Below are positions 61,490 through 64,000 of a stretch of DNA of 64,000 bases, piece by piece. Source of the DNA: CAVVDT01 sp963747005 (GTDB lineage Bacteria > Pseudomonadota > Alphaproteobacteria > Rhizobiales > Aestuariivirgaceae). The notes under the pieces are model-generated. The model was not told the DNA's origin. It ran no database searches and saw only the letters and a list, made by a program, of their open reading frames with translations. Every line of letters begins with the position of its first letter. Position 1 is the stretch's first letter. The stretch is from assembly GCA_963747005.1 (NCBI GenBank), contig CAVVDT010000005.1, positions 109,732 through 173,731 on the forward strand, in the 5' to 3' direction. The position numbers were made by a program, and so were the translations under genes.

Positions 61490-62797
61490 ATGAGCGGATC
61501 ACCGGACGTCATCATCATCGGGACGGGCGTGATTGGTACGGCTACGGCCTTCGAACTGACCAAGCGCGGATGGAAGACGCTTTCGCTCGACCGCAACACC
61601 CAAATCGGCCACGGCTCCACTGCCGGCTCATGCGCCATCATCCGCATGCACTATTCCACCTTCGACGGCACGGCCTTTGCCTGGGAGGGCTATCACTACT
61701 GGCGCGATTGGGCGGCGTATCTGGGGCTTGGCAACGATACCGATCTTGCCAGGTTTCGGGAGATCGGCTGCCTGGTCATGAAGACCGACGCCAACGGCCA
61801 TCTGACCAAGCACATGAAAAACAGCGCCGACCTTGGCTGCCCGTTCGAGGAATGGCCGGCGGAAAGGATTATCGAGAGGTTGCCGGTCTATTCGCTCGAC
61901 AGCTACGCGCCGGCGCGGCGCCCGGACGATCCGGATTTCGGCAAGCCGAATGGACGGCATCTGAACGGTGCCGTGTTCTGGCCCAACGCCGGATATGTGA
62001 CCGATCCAGCCCTGTCGTCACAGAACCTTGCCGACGCGGCGCGTCGGCTCGGCGCACAGTTCAGGCTGGGTGTCGAGGTTGCGGGGATTGTGCAGGATGG
62101 CGGCCGGGCAAAGGGCGTAAAGCTGGCCGGCGGCGAAGAGCTCCACGCCCCCGTCATCATCAACGTCGCGGGGCCCGGATCAGCGATCATCAACCGGCTG
62201 GCCGGTGTGCTTGAAGACATGACAATCCAGACGCGACCGCTGCGACAGGAGGTGGTGCACGTGCCGGCACCGGCAGGGTTTGATTTCGAGGCCGACGGGA
62301 CCATCGTGTCCGACAGCGATATTGCCTGCTATTGCCGGCCCGAGCACGGCAACCACATCCTGATCGGCAGCGAAGATCCTGAATGTGATCCTTACCAGTG
62401 GGCCGAGAACGACACCGACTACGATCGCAACTTCACGGAACAATGGACGACCCAGGCCATGCGCTACGCCCAGCGGGTGCCGACACTCGGCATACCGAGC
62501 CGCACCCGCGGCGTGGTCGATCTCTACGACGCTTCGACGGACTGGATTCCGATCTATGACAAATCGGCACTCGGCGGCTTCTACATGGCCTGCGGGACAA
62601 GTGGCAACCAGTTCAAGAACGGCCCGATTGCCGGCAAGATGATGGCCGCGCTGGTGGAGTATTGTGAGAACGGCAACGATCATGACCGCGATCCGCTGCA
62701 GTTCACGCTGCCCTACATCGAGCGCGACATCAACGTGGGGTTCTACTCGCGGAAGCGGGCGATCAACCAGGAATCGAGCTTTTCTGTGCTTGGCTAG
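61490..62797 (+). CDS. DAO-family FAD-dependent oxidoreductase
   Basis: 435 residues: dinucleotide loop IIIGTGVIGTATAFELTKRG, GHGSTAGSCAIIRMHYS, and a C-terminal GGFYMACGTSGNQFKNGPIAGKMMA that binds the flavin. Members include sarcosine oxidase subunits and dimethylglycine or amino-acid dehydrogenases, so an N-methylated amine or amino acid is a likely substrate. An AAAGGGATCAGG ribosome site precedes the ATG. A PhyH-like gene follows 66 bp downstream. Confidence 0.88.
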   Translation: MSGSPDVIIIGTGVIGTATAFELTKRGWKTLSLDRNTQIGHGSTAGSCAIIRMHYSTFDGTAFAWEGYHYWRDWAAYLGLGNDTDLARFREIGCLVMKTDANGHLTKHMKNSADLGCPFEEWPAERIIERLPVYSLDSYAPARRPDDPDFGKPNGRHLNGAVFWPNAGYVTDPALSSQNLADAARRLGAQFRLGVEVAGIVQDGGRAKGVKLAGGEELHAPVIINVAGPGSAIINRLAGVLEDMTIQTRPLRQEVVHVPAPAGFDFEADGTIVSDSDIACYCRPEHGNHILIGSEDPECDPYQWAENDTDYDRNFTEQWTTQAMRYAQRVPTLGIPSRTRGVVDLYDASTDWIPIYDKSALGGFYMACGTSGNQFKNGPIAGKMMAALVEYCENGNDHDRDPLQFTLPYIERDINVGFYSRKRAINQESSFSVLG

Positions 62798-62863
62798 ACA
62801 AGCGCGAGGCTCAGAGCGGGAAGTGCCAGGCGAAATCACGGTCCGGACAAGAATATCGTCAGG

Positions 62864-63664
62864 ATGACCATGGTAGCGGACCTCACATTCTTCGAACGGG
62901 GCTGGTGCTGCTTTCCCTACGATCCATCCCTGGCCGATTGGGTGGCGCGGACGCTGCCGGCGGCTCGCAGCGCAGTGGCCGCGCCGCAGAATGCCAGCTG
63001 GCTGCGCTATCAGGGCACCTGGTTCGCCGGCGTCAATGCGCTTGAAAGCAATGAAGCCGGCGCTGTCGATACTGGCCCCCAACTCACCGGAAAGGCCGTC
63101 GACTTCATCCACGAGACATTGGGCCTTAAGGGGCTCGCGTGGGATCGTGGTCAGGTGTCGGTGTGCTATCCGGGGTATCCCAGGCCCATGTCGAGCGAAT
63201 CCGATGCCGCGTTCCGCTATCGCCTCAATCGCGATGCCGCCCATGTCGATGGACTGCGCGCTGAGGGCCCCGGGCGCCGCAGGCACGTTCGCGAGCATCA
63301 TGGCTTCATCCTCGGGATACCGATGGTGGAGACGAGCCCGGACGCATCGCCCTTCGTCGTCTGGGAAGGGTCGCATGAATGCATGCGCGCAACGTTCGGC
63401 GCGCTGTTCGCCGGCATCGCTCCCGAGGCGTGGGGGGATATCGATGCGACTGAAGCCTACAAGGCTGCACGTCGCGAGGTCTTTGCCTCATGCAAGCGGG
63501 TTGAGGTCGCTGCGAGACCGGGAGAGGCCTATCTGGTGCACCGCCTTGCCCTTCACGGCTTCGCGCCCTGGGGGTCGTCCGCCACAGCTGGCCCGGATGG
63601 CCGCATGGTGGTCTATTTCAGGCCCGCCATCGGCGATGCCCGCAGGTGGTTGAATGATCGATGA
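62864..63664 (+). CDS. PhyH-like non-haem Fe(II) dioxygenase
   Basis: 266 residues that resemble phytanoyl-CoA dioxygenase-type 2-oxoglutarate enzymes: a His-x-Asp pair in AAHVDGL, and the distal His-x8-Arg-type region VHRLALHGFAPWG...GRMVVYFRP. FVVWEGSHECM is the usual strand between them. It would hydroxylate a small organic compound in the cytoplasm. It follows the DAO-type gene on the same strand, which suggests joint action on one substrate. Starts at 62864 and 62870 are equivalent. Confidence 0.7.
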   Translation: MTMVADLTFFERGWCCFPYDPSLADWVARTLPAARSAVAAPQNASWLRYQGTWFAGVNALESNEAGAVDTGPQLTGKAVDFIHETLGLKGLAWDRGQVSVCYPGYPRPMSSESDAAFRYRLNRDAAHVDGLRAEGPGRRRHVREHHGFILGIPMVETSPDASPFVVWEGSHECMRATFGALFAGIAPEAWGDIDATEAYKAARREVFASCKRVEVAARPGEAYLVHRLALHGFAPWGSSATAGPDGRMVVYFRPAIGDARRWLNDR

Positions 63665-64000
63665 AAGGCCATACATTGCAGGAAGGCCAGCACGTCTTTG
63701 CATCGTCAGATAGACGTTCATTCACTTCCGGCGATCGTGCGGGGTCCCTTCTGCGGGGTCGTTGCGTTGGAAAGGCCATTTCACCAAGAAATAGGTGCCG
63801 AGTGACGAGACCATGGTCCCGGAGACCACCACGTAGCCCAGGGATCGCTCGAAAGCAGATCGTGCTTATGCGCATGGGCCCACGTCGTCCACAGCACGAC
63901 AATAACGGCCGATTGCGTGACGAGTGTCTCAATAGGCACCTGTTCACCAGCTACCGTCATGCCCGTAAGATCATCGAGGGATGGAGGATGGACTACAATC
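63665..64000 (-). other. Window end; possible broken membrane-protein fragment
   Basis: No confident gene. On the minus strand, one frame open to the window edge reads VTQSAVIVVLWTTWAHAHKHDLLSS (about 63930-63850), and another reads ERSLGYVVVSGTMVSSLG to a TGA at 63722-63724. Both look like membrane-helix coding sequence with one base out of step. They could be the end of a single gene with a frameshift, or chance. Confidence 0.25.

Noticed and set aside
1..64000. tRNA/rRNA genes, CRISPR arrays, insertion sequences, prophage
   Set aside because: No cloverleaf, spaced repeat array, transposase or integrase sequence was seen by eye; a tRNAscan and IS search would settle it.

Overview
The window is GC-rich, tightly packed bacterial chromosome. 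It most likely comes from an alphaproteobacterium, probably of the order Hyphomicrobiales. This is inferred from the order of the sox genes (soxR-soxS divergent from soxV-soxW and soxXYZABCD, as in Paracoccus and Pseudaminobacter), frequent ATGA/TGATG gene overlaps, small exported Tyr-rich proteins and several class III cyclases. I saw no rRNA, tRNA, CRISPR array, insertion sequence, phage gene or replication origin.

Layout. 1-7.8 kb: end of a peroxiredoxin gene, a class I glutamine amidotransferase, a metallo-beta-lactamase-fold hydrolase coupled to a membrane adenylate cyclase, a methyltransferase with UDP-glucose dehydrogenase, then a Met-rich diheme cytochrome c beside a cyclase carrying a 2Fe-2S ferredoxin domain. 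8.0-13.5 kb: five overlapping genes (polysaccharide-lyase-like protein, NicX-like ring-cleavage dioxygenase, alpha/beta hydrolase, acyl-CoA-dehydrogenase-like flavoprotein, acyl-CoA synthetase). 13.5-14.5 kb: two tandem small secreted paralogues with duplicated control regions. 14.5-22.9 kb: a hybrid aminobenzoyl-CoA pathway for anthranilate (RidA, CoA ligase, acyl-CoA dehydrogenase, enoyl-CoA hydratase, MarR regulator, short-chain dehydrogenase, the fused monooxygenase/reductase and a flavin reductase), with divergent promoters sharing one palindromic operator. The ligase reading frame is broken in a homopolymer.

23-40.7 kb: a DUF1989-GcvT fusion, small membrane and TPR proteins, a DcaP-like porin, two tandem TPR-sulfotransferases and a lipoprotein protease, quinone oxidoreductase, aminotransferase, EamA exporter, a cyclase-TolB-TPR protein and the OtnK/OtnI tetronate pair. 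40.7-52.8 kb: a complete Sox thiosulfate-oxidation system (SoxXA, YZ, B, CD) with SoxV/SoxW/SoxS redox helpers, SoxR repressor, a SoxT-like sulfur transporter and an exported SoxH-like hydrolase. AT-rich operator-like elements recur in its intergenic regions.

53-64 kb: dienelactone-hydrolase-like and isochorismatase-like enzymes, an acetyltransferase, a cysteine-synthase-family enzyme, CbpA/CbpM chaperones, a 5'-truncated S/N-oxide reductase fused to two c-type haem domains, a diheme cytochrome, a DAO-type flavoenzyme and a PhyH-like dioxygenase.

The gene set suggests a metabolically flexible heterotroph that supplements growth with reduced sulfur, degrades aromatic acids through CoA thioesters, and senses its state through several cyclic-nucleotide enzymes.
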